Assembly: GCA_018224485.1 (NCBI GenBank)
Contig: JAGTVE010000206.1
Coordinates: 1-6,238, forward strand
Length of the DNA stretch: 6,238 bases
Reading direction: 5' to 3'
Source of the DNA: Thioalkalivibrio sp.
Lineage (GTDB): Bacteria; Pseudomonadota; Gammaproteobacteria; Ectothiorhodospirales; Ectothiorhodospiraceae
Each line of letters opens with the position of its first letter. The first letter of the stretch is position 1. The notes under the pieces are model-generated. The model was not told where the DNA came from, ran no database searches, and saw only the letters and a program-made list of their open reading frames with translations. Made by a program: the position numbers and the translations under genes. Below are positions 1-4,936 of the stretch, piece after piece.

Positions 1-37
1 CACAGCACTTCAGGAGACCGGGCCCGGCGCGGAATGC

Positions 38-463
38 TCAGCGATTCTCCGTTTCCAGGCGCTCCTGGACCCGCTCGAGGACCTCGGCACTGATCCGGCG
101 CACGACCGGACCGGCGACGCGCCCGACGGTCTTGTCGAGCAGGCGGCTGTTCAGCGTGTAGTCGATCACCAGGCGCAGGTCGGTGCCGCCCCTGGCTGGC
201 GTCAGCCGGTAGCGGCCGGTATTCGCGATGCCGGTGACGGCCTTCCACGCGAGGCGCTCGGGCTCCTCGCTCTGAATGATCTCGATGACCCACTGGTAGC
301 GCACCCCGCCCACCCGGACGGTCCACTGATAGCGCTCGCCGCCCAGCGGGGTGACGCTCTCCACGGTGCGTGTGTACCGGGGAAAGTCTTCCACGTTGCG
401 CAGCAGCCTGAAGACCGTGTGCGGGTCTGCAGGCAGGTGAGCCTGGGTTTCGATCGACGGCAT
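38..463 (-). CDS. SRPBCC-fold small protein (polyketide cyclase/COQ10-like)
   Basis: Predicted 141-residue soluble protein of the START/SRPBCC superfamily, which binds hydrophobic ligands in a deep cavity; relatives include polyketide cyclases and COQ10-type quinone-binding proteins. The opening IETQAHLPADPHTVFRLL, then NVEDFPRYTRTVESV, is the typical first strand and helix pair. A run of beta strands follows (YQWTVRVGG, WVIEII, LAWKAV, TGRYRLTP, TDLRLVIDYTL), and a long C-terminal helix (VAGPVVRRISAEVLERVQERLE) closes the fold. Length fits a single domain; there is no signal peptide or membrane segment. An upstream ATG at 514 would add 17 residues rich in Arg and Gly, but the ATG at 463 has a good Shine-Dalgarno sequence and starts where the family starts. 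It is divergent from the cyclic-nucleotide-domain gene. The ligand cannot be told from sequence, and an enzymatic role is not shown. Confidence 0.85.
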   Translation of the reverse strand: MPSIETQAHLPADPHTVFRLLRNVEDFPRYTRTVESVTPLGGERYQWTVRVGGVRYQWVIEIIQSEEPERLAWKAVTGIANTGRYRLTPARGGTDLRLVIDYTLNSRLLDKTVGRVAGPVVRRISAEVLERVQERLETENR

Positions 464-471
464 CAGCGATG

Positions 472-477
472 CTCCCT
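472..477 (-). promoter_or_regulatory. Ribosome binding site deciding the start of the SRPBCC gene
   Basis: On the minus strand AGGGAG lies 8 nt before the ATG at 463. The upstream in-frame ATG at 514 has no comparable site, so the shorter protein is preferred. Confidence 0.7.
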
Positions 478-545
478 GGGGCAGCCCCCTCTTTCGGCCC
501 GGATCCCGGAGCACCGCAACGGCGTGCCGTCCTCACGCCCGGGCA

Positions 546-574
546 TTGAACTCTGGCGACCCCGGTTGGATACT
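546..574 (+). promoter_or_regulatory. Sigma70-like promoter of the cyclic-nucleotide-domain gene
   Basis: A TTGAAC box (546-551) and a GATACT box (569-574) are separated by exactly 17 bp. Each matches the sigma70 consensus at four of six positions. Transcription would start near 581, giving a leader of about 30 nt before the ATG at 612. It is the clearest promoter in the window; no operator palindrome is visible over it. Confidence 0.6.
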
Positions 575-611
575 GTGCGCCGCAACACCATCAAGGTATC
601 CGGGGGACAGG

Positions 612-1097
612 ATGGACGATAACGACAACTACACGGACCTGCGCGACACTCGGCTGACCGCGGGGCTCTCCGATGAGCAGGTCAAGCGGCTGGCGGGCAT
701 CACGTACTGCCGCAAGCTTAACGATAACGACAAGCTTTTTCAGGAGGGCGAGATCGACGACGCCCTGTGCGTGATCACCTCGGGCAAGCTGGCCGTGACC
801 CGCAACGTCGGCGGCGGTCAGGAGGTTACGCTGCACATCCTGCAGGCCGGGGACCTGGCCGGCGAGATGGGCTTCGTCGGCGGACGTCCGCACAGCGCGT
901 CCCTGCGCGCCATCGGCAGCCCGACGGTGTGCACCTTCAACCGCAAGGACTTCGAGTCGCTGATCGGATCCGATCCCTGGCTGGTGTACCAGGTGATGAA
1001 GAACATCGTGCAGGTCGGGCATAACATCCTGCACCGCATGAATGCCCAGTTCGTCGAGATGTCCAACTATATCTCCCATCAGCACGGACGATACTGA
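612..1097 (+). CDS. Stand-alone cyclic nucleotide-binding domain protein
   Basis: Predicted 161-residue cytoplasmic protein of the CAP/Crp-type effector domain family (cNMP-binding beta barrel). The core runs from about residue 30 to 120: LFQEGE (42-47) and the VITSGKLAVTR strand pair (54-64) are typical of the family. The phosphate-binding cassette follows at about 80-100 (GDLAGEMGF, then PHSASLRA). The invariant Gly-Glu is present (84-85), but the Arg that normally contacts the cyclic phosphate is His94 here, so binding of cAMP or cGMP is doubtful. A C-terminal helical stretch (about 120-155) resembles the CAP dimerisation helix, but the protein ends there, with no helix-turn-helix. It may act through a partner protein. 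The ATG at 612 is chosen over one at 546, which lies inside the predicted promoter; GGGGGA (602-607) precedes 612 at short spacing. The gene ends 15 bp from the ybjT-like stop on the other strand. Confidence 0.85.
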   Translation: MDDNDNYTDLRDTRLTAGLSDEQVKRLAGITYCRKLNDNDKLFQEGEIDDALCVITSGKLAVTRNVGGGQEVTLHILQAGDLAGEMGFVGGRPHSASLRAIGSPTVCTFNRKDFESLIGSDPWLVYQVMKNIVQVGHNILHRMNAQFVEMSNYISHQHGRY

Positions 1098-1112
1098 GCC
1101 GGCGTCACCGGA

Positions 1113-2618
1113 TCAGCCGTCCGATCCTGCGCCGCCGTTACGGGAACCTGCCAGTGCCTCGGCGCGACGGGCAATCGCCCGGGTCATGCCTGCGAAGATG
1201 AACAGGTGGGCGGGGACCAGGGCATACCAGTAGAGCAATCCCCAGACGCCTGCCGGGTGCCAGTAGGCGGTGGCGCGGATGCGCGTGGCGTCACCCTCGG
1301 GTACCAACTCGAACTCCAGCACGCCCGAGCCCGGCGCACGCATGCCAAAGAACAGCGTCAAGCGCCGCCCGGGTTCCATTGCGATCACGCGCCAGGAATC
1401 CACGGTGTCGCCAACCCGCAGCTCCTCGGGGTCTCGCCTGCCGTAACTTAGCCCCGGTCCGCCGACCATCCAGTCGAGGATCTCGCGTATCTTCCACAGC
1501 GTGTTCATGTAGAAGTACCGATTGGCGCCGCCGATCGAGCTGACCACCTTCCAAACATCCGCAACCGGGGCCTTTGCAACGGCCTCGCCGCTGGCCCGCT
1601 TGGCGTAGTAGGCGTAGTCAGGCCGGTAGTCCCGGAATGCAAAGGCCCCCTCGGTCCAGCGCGCGGCGATCTCGTGCCGGCGTTCCGCCTCGAAGGCCGC
1701 GCGCACAGCGGCGCGAAAGTCCAGCAGCTCCTGCGGCATCAGCCGATGGATCTCCTCGTTGTCGGCGATGAAATCCTGGCGCATGCCCTCGATCAGCGCG
1801 CGGGCGACCGGGGTGGGGACGGCGGTAACGAAGCGCAGCCAGTAGGAGGACAGACGGGGCGTGAGCAGCGGCACCGGGATGATGCGGGGCGGCCGTCTGC
1901 CAGCCTCCTCGGCCAGTATCCGCATCATCTCCGCATAGGTCAGGTGCTCGGGCCCGGCGGCATCGAGGATTCTGCCCCCGGTGGCCGGCACCTCCGGCGC
2001 CCGCACCAGGTAGTCCATCAGGTTCTCCAGTGCGATGGGCGGGGATTTCGCGCGGACCCAGCGCGGGGTGATCATCACGGGCAGATGGAACACCAGATCG
2101 CGCATCACCTCGAAGGCGGCGGATCCCGGCCCCACGATGATGCCGGCGCGAATTTCGGTTACCGGCACGGAGCCCTCGCGGAGCAGGTCGCCGGTGCGCT
2201 CGCGGGAGACGATGTGCTCCGTGTCGGCGGAGGGCGGCACCAGCCCGCCCAGGTATACGATGCGGCGCACGCCTGCGGCGGCCGCGGCGGTGGCGAAGTT
2301 GGCGGCGGCCTCCAGGTCGATTCGCCCGAAGTTTCGCCCGGCGGCCATCGAGTGCACCAGGTAGTACGCCGTATCGACATCACGCAACGCGGCGCCCAGG
2401 GTCTCCGGCTTGAGGGCATCGGCGGCAACCCGTTCGACCCCGGCCCATTCACGGGCCTCGAGGACCTCCGGTGAGCGCGCCGCCGCCCGGACGCTTACGC
2501 CTGCGGCGATCAGGCGCGGCACCAGGTGAGTCCCGATGTATCCGCTGGCGCCGAAGACCAGCCGCAGCTTGCTGTCGGGCGCGTCGGTCACCGCATCGGG
2601 CTGGAAGTGCGTGCTCAT
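1113..2618 (-). CDS. ybjT: YbjT-like protein: NAD(P)-binding SDR domain plus DUF2867
   Basis: Predicted 501-residue protein resembling E. coli YbjT (about 476 residues) along its whole length. Residues 17-250 form an atypical short-chain dehydrogenase/epimerase Rossmann domain. The nucleotide-binding loop GASGYIG is at 23-29, and further family signatures are AYYLVHSM (84-91), EIRAGIIVGPGSAAFEVMRD (155-174) and PPIALENL (193-200). Residues about 345-490 form a DUF2867/SRPBCC-like domain with RYFYMNTLWKIR (367-378), GDTVDSWRV (403-411), LFFGMRAPG (422-430) and YWHPAG (452-457). The hydrophobic stretch LLYWYALVPAHLFIF (461-475) may touch the membrane. The ATG at 2618 has a GAGG 9 nt upstream. 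It lies 97 nt downstream of menA on the same strand, so co-transcription is possible. Substrate and reaction are unknown for this family; only the cofactor-binding fold is well supported. Confidence 0.9.
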   Translation of the reverse strand: MSTHFQPDAVTDAPDSKLRLVFGASGYIGTHLVPRLIAAGVSVRAAARSPEVLEAREWAGVERVAADALKPETLGAALRDVDTAYYLVHSMAAGRNFGRIDLEAAANFATAAAAAGVRRIVYLGGLVPPSADTEHIVSRERTGDLLREGSVPVTEIRAGIIVGPGSAAFEVMRDLVFHLPVMITPRWVRAKSPPIALENLMDYLVRAPEVPATGGRILDAAGPEHLTYAEMMRILAEEAGRRPPRIIPVPLLTPRLSSYWLRFVTAVPTPVARALIEGMRQDFIADNEEIHRLMPQELLDFRAAVRAAFEAERRHEIAARWTEGAFAFRDYRPDYAYYAKRASGEAVAKAPVADVWKVVSSIGGANRYFYMNTLWKIREILDWMVGGPGLSYGRRDPEELRVGDTVDSWRVIAMEPGRRLTLFFGMRAPGSGVLEFELVPEGDATRIRATAYWHPAGVWGLLYWYALVPAHLFIFAGMTRAIARRAEALAGSRNGGAGSDG

Positions 2619-2715
2619 CGTACCAATCCTCGGGGAGGGGAGAGCCGGGGACAGGATCCGCCATGGCGGGATCGTCGTCCAGAACGCTCACGGACTCTAC
2701 CGTGCGGCCTCCCGC

Positions 2716-3588
2716 TCACAGGAGGATGTTGCCGTAACGGACGGCCAGCCACAGTGCAAAGAGCAGGGAGAACATCGCGGTCCAGCCGAGCAGGGGATTC
2801 AGCGCTAGGCCGTCCCGGATGGCGGCCTCGCGGCTCAGCACCACGGCCCCGACGAGCAGGGCGACCCAGGGCAGCCAGGTCCAGCCCGGCTGCCCGCCGG
2901 GCGGGGCGAACAGAACCGGGACCACGAGCAGACCGGTGAACAGCAACCGGGTGTTGCGCGGGCCGATCCGGACCGCCAGCGTATGTTTCCCGGCTCGCGC
3001 ATCGCCCTGGCGGTCGCGCAGATTGTTCACCACCAAGATAGCAGCGACCGGGAGACCGACCAGCGCCGAGGCCAGGATGGCGTCGAGGCCGATCGGACTG
3101 CGGTGGGCAAGCATGCTGCCCAGGACTGCCACTGGCCCGAAGAACAGCCAGACGGCAACCTCTCCCAGCGCGCGATTCGCGTAGGGGCGGCGTCCGCCGC
3201 TGTACCCGAGCACCGCGAGCACCGCGAGCGCCCCGAGCAGCCAAAGCAGCCAGTGGCCGAACAGGATCAGCCACAGGCCGGTGGCCACCGCCACCCCGAG
3301 TGCGAGGATCAGGCCGAGGCGGAGCTGCCCGACGTTCAGCAGCCCGCTCTGCAAAGCGCGCGTGGGTCCAAGGCGATCCGCCTGGTCCACGCCGGAGAGG
3401 CCGTCGAAGAGATCGTTCGCCAGGTTCACCGCGATCTGAAGCGCGAGGGCACAGATCACGCACAGGGTCGCGGTGATCCAGGAGAAATGGCCCTCGACCA
3501 CCAGGACCTGTCCCAGCAGGACCGGCCCCACCGCGGCGGGCAGGGTTCGCGGGCGTACCGTCTGCGACCAGACCTGAAGGGAATTCAA
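2716..3588 (-). CDS. menA: 1,4-dihydroxy-2-naphthoate polyprenyltransferase (MenA type)
   Basis: Predicted 290-residue integral membrane enzyme of the UbiA prenyltransferase superfamily. MenA attaches a polyprenyl chain to 1,4-dihydroxy-2-naphthoate with loss of CO2, giving demethylmenaquinone. Family signs in order: RPRTLPAAVGPVLLG (12-26), matching the RPKTLP start of MenA; the first Asp-rich Mg-diphosphate site NLANDLFDGLSGVD (55-68) followed by RLGPTRALQSG; GYSGGRRPYANRALGE (128-142); and the second site from NNLRDRQGD (188-196) into GKHTLAVRIG (200-209). Between these lie roughly eight or nine hydrophobic spans. E. coli MenA has 308 residues. No ATG occurs in frame near the expected start. 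TTG at 3588 places 11 residues before RPRTL and has GAGG (3600-3603) 11 nt upstream. GTG at 3642 or 3651 and ATG at 3738 or 3804 are alternatives, but the extra N-terminus has no family counterpart. UbiA relatives with other aromatic substrates are possible, though the motifs fit MenA best. Confidence 0.88.
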   Translation of the reverse strand: MNSLQVWSQTVRPRTLPAAVGPVLLGQVLVVEGHFSWITATLCVICALALQIAVNLANDLFDGLSGVDQADRLGPTRALQSGLLNVGQLRLGLILALGVAVATGLWLILFGHWLLWLLGALAVLAVLGYSGGRRPYANRALGEVAVWLFFGPVAVLGSMLAHRSPIGLDAILASALVGLPVAAILVVNNLRDRQGDARAGKHTLAVRIGPRNTRLLFTGLLVVPVLFAPPGGQPGWTWLPWVALLVGAVVLSREAAIRDGLALNPLLGWTAMFSLLFALWLAVRYGNILL

Positions 3589-3599
3589 GGTAGATGCAT

Positions 3600-3603
3600 C
3601 CTC
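3600..3603 (-). promoter_or_regulatory. Weak ribosome binding site of menA
   Basis: GAGG on the minus strand lies 11 nt before the proposed TTG start at 3588, which is longer than ideal. It is the only purine-rich site near any family-consistent start, so the start call stays uncertain. Confidence 0.4.
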
Positions 3604-3690
3604 GGTATCCTGTACCCCAACAACCTTGCCGGAACGAGGCACCCGGGTCACGTGCCACGTCGTCCCCGGATCCCGAGCAGGGAAGTGTGC

Positions 3691-3803
3691 TGATGGGGGT
3701 AAGTGGCTGCTATCCTTCGGTCTGAGCCGCAAGGGCATCCACACGGCGACGAAGGCCCTGTTGTCCCCTGCGGCGGCAGGATAGCATCCGCGACCCCCCT
3801 TCA
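3691..3803. repeat. 113-bp inverted-repeat element (MITE-like or structured leader)
   Basis: The two ends form terminal inverted repeats of 26 bp (3691-3716 and 3778-3803) that match at 20 of 26 positions. They include a perfect inner 9 bp, TGCTATCCT against AGGATAGCA, and an outer TGA...TCA. The inside adds nested complementarity: GCCGC (3726-3730) with GCGGC (3770-3774), and AGGGC (3732-3736) with GCCCT (3755-3759). The element is flanked by TGC on both sides (3688-3690 and 3804-3806), which could be a 3-bp target duplication or chance. It sits between divergent menA and the BASS transporter gene, ending 46 nt before the latter's ATG. It has no T-run, so it is not a simple terminator, and it contains no transposase gene. 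It could be a miniature transposable element, a structured 5' leader RNA, or an operator for a dimeric regulator; the sequence does not decide. Confidence 0.6.
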
Positions 3804-3838
3804 TGCGGGTCTGACGGACCTGGCGCAATCGTGATGAC

Positions 3839-3845
3839 AAGGGAG
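3839..3845 (+). promoter_or_regulatory. Ribosome binding site of the BASS transporter gene
   Basis: AAGGGAG lies 4 nt before the ATG at 3850. It fixes that start and rules out the overlapping out-of-frame ATG at 3832, whose frame does not encode the transporter. Confidence 0.65.
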
Positions 3846-3849
3846 CGAA

Positions 3850-4740
3850 ATGGCGGGGGAGTGGTTGCCGCAGGCGGTGTTGCCCTGGATTCTGGCGGGC
3901 GTGATGCTGGCGATGGGCCTGAGTCTCACGGCCCAGGACTTCACGCGTGTTCTTCGACACCCCCGCAGGGTGGCGCTGGGTCTCGGATTGCAAATGCTCG
4001 CGCTGCCGATGCTTGCCTGGATCCTGGTCCTGCTGCTGCCGTTGCCACCAATGGCGGCCGCGGGTCTCCTGTTGGTGGCACTGGTGCCTGGTGGGGCCAC
4101 CTCGAACATGTTCAGTTACCTGGTGCAGGGAGATCTCGCCCTCTCGGTCAGCCTGACCGCGATCGCGGCGATGCTGGTGCCGTTCACACTGCCACTGATC
4201 ATGGGCTGGAATTTCCAGCTGCTGGGCCTTGCCGCGGAGGGCTTTTCGCTTCCTTACTGGAGTACCGTGGGGCAGCTTCTGCTGGTGACGGTGGTTCCGG
4301 TGACCCTGGGGATGGCACTGCGTCGGTGGCTGGGTGACCGCACCGCTCAGGCGTGGCTTCCCGTGGTGAAGGTCTTTACTGGCGTGGCGATGGTCAGCAT
4401 CGTGGTGGCGCTCTTCGTTGCCTACCATCAGCGCCTGCCGGCACTGGTCAGCCTGGAGACGCTGGCCGTGCTGCTGCTGTGCATGTCGGCGATGGCGATG
4501 GGCTACCGGGTATCGCGGCAGTTCGGACTCCCTCGCGAGAGCTCGCGCGCGATTACGGTGGAGGTCGGGGTTCAGAACGCCGGGGTGGCGATGATGGTGG
4601 CCTTTGCGATCCTGCAACTGCCGGCACTGGGCCTCCTGCCACTGCTTTACGGCCTGCTGATGAATGTCCCCGTCTTTCTGTGGGTGTTCTATTGCCTGTG
4701 GCGCGACCGGCAACTGATGGCAGTCGCGGAGCGCTCCTGA
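3850..4740 (+). CDS. BASS-family transporter (bile acid:sodium symporter-like)
   Basis: Predicted 296-residue inner-membrane protein with eight to ten hydrophobic spans, the usual size for bacterial BASS proteins. These are sodium-coupled carriers for organic anions; bacterial members are linked to bile acids, pantoate-type acids and other carboxylates. Two signature motifs are present. PGGATSNMFSYLVQGDLALS (80-99) is the first crossover-helix region with the conserved PGG-x-x-SN pattern. EVGVQNAG (238-245) is the second crossover, containing the Glu, Gln and Asn that form the sodium and substrate site in solved homologues. The N-terminus starts directly with the first hydrophobic helix, and a good ribosome binding site precedes the ATG. 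It is divergent from menA and convergent with the hydrogenase gene, apparently a single-gene unit. The natural substrate cannot be assigned from sequence. Confidence 0.88.
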   Translation: MAGEWLPQAVLPWILAGVMLAMGLSLTAQDFTRVLRHPRRVALGLGLQMLALPMLAWILVLLLPLPPMAAAGLLLVALVPGGATSNMFSYLVQGDLALSVSLTAIAAMLVPFTLPLIMGWNFQLLGLAAEGFSLPYWSTVGQLLLVTVVPVTLGMALRRWLGDRTAQAWLPVVKVFTGVAMVSIVVALFVAYHQRLPALVSLETLAVLLLCMSAMAMGYRVSRQFGLPRESSRAITVEVGVQNAGVAMMVAFAILQLPALGLLPLLYGLLMNVPVFLWVFYCLWRDRQLMAVAERS

Positions 4741-4771
4741 GGCGGTTCGATTCGGCGTCGGGGCGGGGCTA

Positions 4772-4836
4772 GTGCGAGCGGCCTCCGGCCGCGATGGGCT
4801 GGCACGTGTGTGATCGCGGCTGGAAGCCGCTCCTAC
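4772..4836. repeat. Inverted pair of REP sequences (REPIN/BIME-like)
   Basis: Two 24-nt copies, 4772-4795 on the plus strand and 4813-4836 on the minus strand, match at 20 of 24 positions and face each other across 17 bp. Each folds into a 6-bp stem with a 3-nt loop: GCGGCC/GGCCGC at 4778-4792 and GCGGCT/AGCCGC on the reverse strand of 4816-4830. Two of the four differences are a paired change (C-G against T-A) that keeps the stem intact. The minus-strand copy begins GTAGGAGCGGCTTC, the form common in Pseudomonas and Xanthomonadaceae REPs. Such units are mobilised by RAYT (TnpA-REP) transposases encoded elsewhere in the genome. Its place between two convergent genes is typical. Confidence 0.75.
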
Positions 4837-4847
4837 GGGGTAACGAT

Positions 4848-4877
4848 AAAAAAGGCCGGGGGATCTCTCCCCCAGCC
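4848..4877 (-). terminator. Rho-independent terminator of the hydrogenase operon
   Basis: Read on the minus strand, a 10-bp stem (GGCTGGGGGA with TCCCCCGGCC, one G-T pair) closes on a GAGA tetraloop and is followed directly by six Ts and then ATC. It lies 59 nt after the hydrogenase stop codon and is the strongest terminator in the window. On the plus strand the hairpin is followed by CCATGCTGG rather than a T-run, so it should not act efficiently on the transporter transcript. Confidence 0.88.
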
Positions 4878-4882
4878 CCATG

Positions 4883-4899
4883 CTGGCCTTTAGGGCCAG
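4883..4899. repeat. Perfect 6-bp hairpin
   Basis: CTGGCC (4883-4888) and GGCCAG (4894-4899) pair around a 5-nt TTTAG loop. It is the middle of three consecutive hairpins behind the hydrogenase gene and lies 5 bp from the terminator stem. No T-run follows on either strand. Confidence 0.6.
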
Positions 4900-4903
4900 A
4901 AAG

Positions 4904-4928
4904 CCGGAAGCACGTGCAGTGCTTCCGG
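4904..4928. repeat. Perfect 10-bp hairpin just after the hydrogenase stop codon
   Basis: CCGGAAGCAC (4904-4913) and GTGCTTCCGG (4919-4928) pair perfectly around a 5-nt GTGCA loop. It begins 8 nt beyond the hydrogenase stop codon on the minus strand. Without a T-run it is unlikely to terminate by itself, but it could protect the 3' end of the hydrogenase mRNA or help the terminator downstream. Confidence 0.7.
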
Positions 4929-4936
4929 AGGTTTGG

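Noticed and set aside
18..27. Perfect 10-bp palindrome CCGGGCCCGG after the SRPBCC gene, considered as a terminator.
   Set aside because: It would leave no usable loop and no T-run follows; such palindromes are expected in GC-rich DNA.
481..600. Possible minus-strand promoter for the SRPBCC gene overlapping the plus-strand promoter.
   Set aside because: The best boxes (TTGATG and TATCCA, 16 bp apart) match the -10 consensus at only three positions, so they are not distinguishable from background.
591..1085. 164-codon minus-strand frame opposite the cyclic-nucleotide-domain gene.
   Set aside because: It is a mirror of the real gene in GC-rich DNA, with low-complexity Val/Ala/Asp/His composition and no recognisable domain.
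1674..2474. 266-codon plus-strand frame opposite the ybjT-like gene.
   Set aside because: Composition is Gly/Arg/His-rich without any domain, and the opposite strand matches YbjT throughout.
2658..2669. 12-bp palindrome CCGCCATGGCGG in the menA-ybjT gap, considered as an operator or terminator.
   Set aside because: There is no T-run, no second copy and no recognisable operator family; a chance palindrome is the simpler reading.
3693..3725. A 10-codon plus-strand leader-peptide-like frame (MGVSGCYPSV) upstream of the BASS gene.
   Set aside because: Too short, with no clear ribosome site and no run of a single amino acid as in attenuators. The GCYP similarity to the opposite strand is a by-product of the inverted repeat.
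3710..3787. A 25-codon minus-strand frame starting at ATG 3787 behind AAGGGGGG.
   Set aside because: The purine run is part of the terminal inverted repeat and the frame stays within the element; there is no evidence of coding beyond a chance start and stop.
3691..3803. The inverted-repeat element as an integron attC site or a known riboswitch (TPP, SAM, cobalamin, fluoride).
   Set aside because: attC core sites (RYYYAAC/GTTRRRY) are absent at the ends, and the conserved cores of those riboswitches as I know them are not present.
2716..4881. A single 721-codon minus-strand open frame covering menA and the whole opposite strand of the BASS gene.
   Set aside because: Only the last 290 codons resemble a protein family. 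The upstream part is antisense to a well-supported transporter gene, rich in Gln, His and Arg, and passes through the terminator and intergenic repeats. It is an open frame by base composition.
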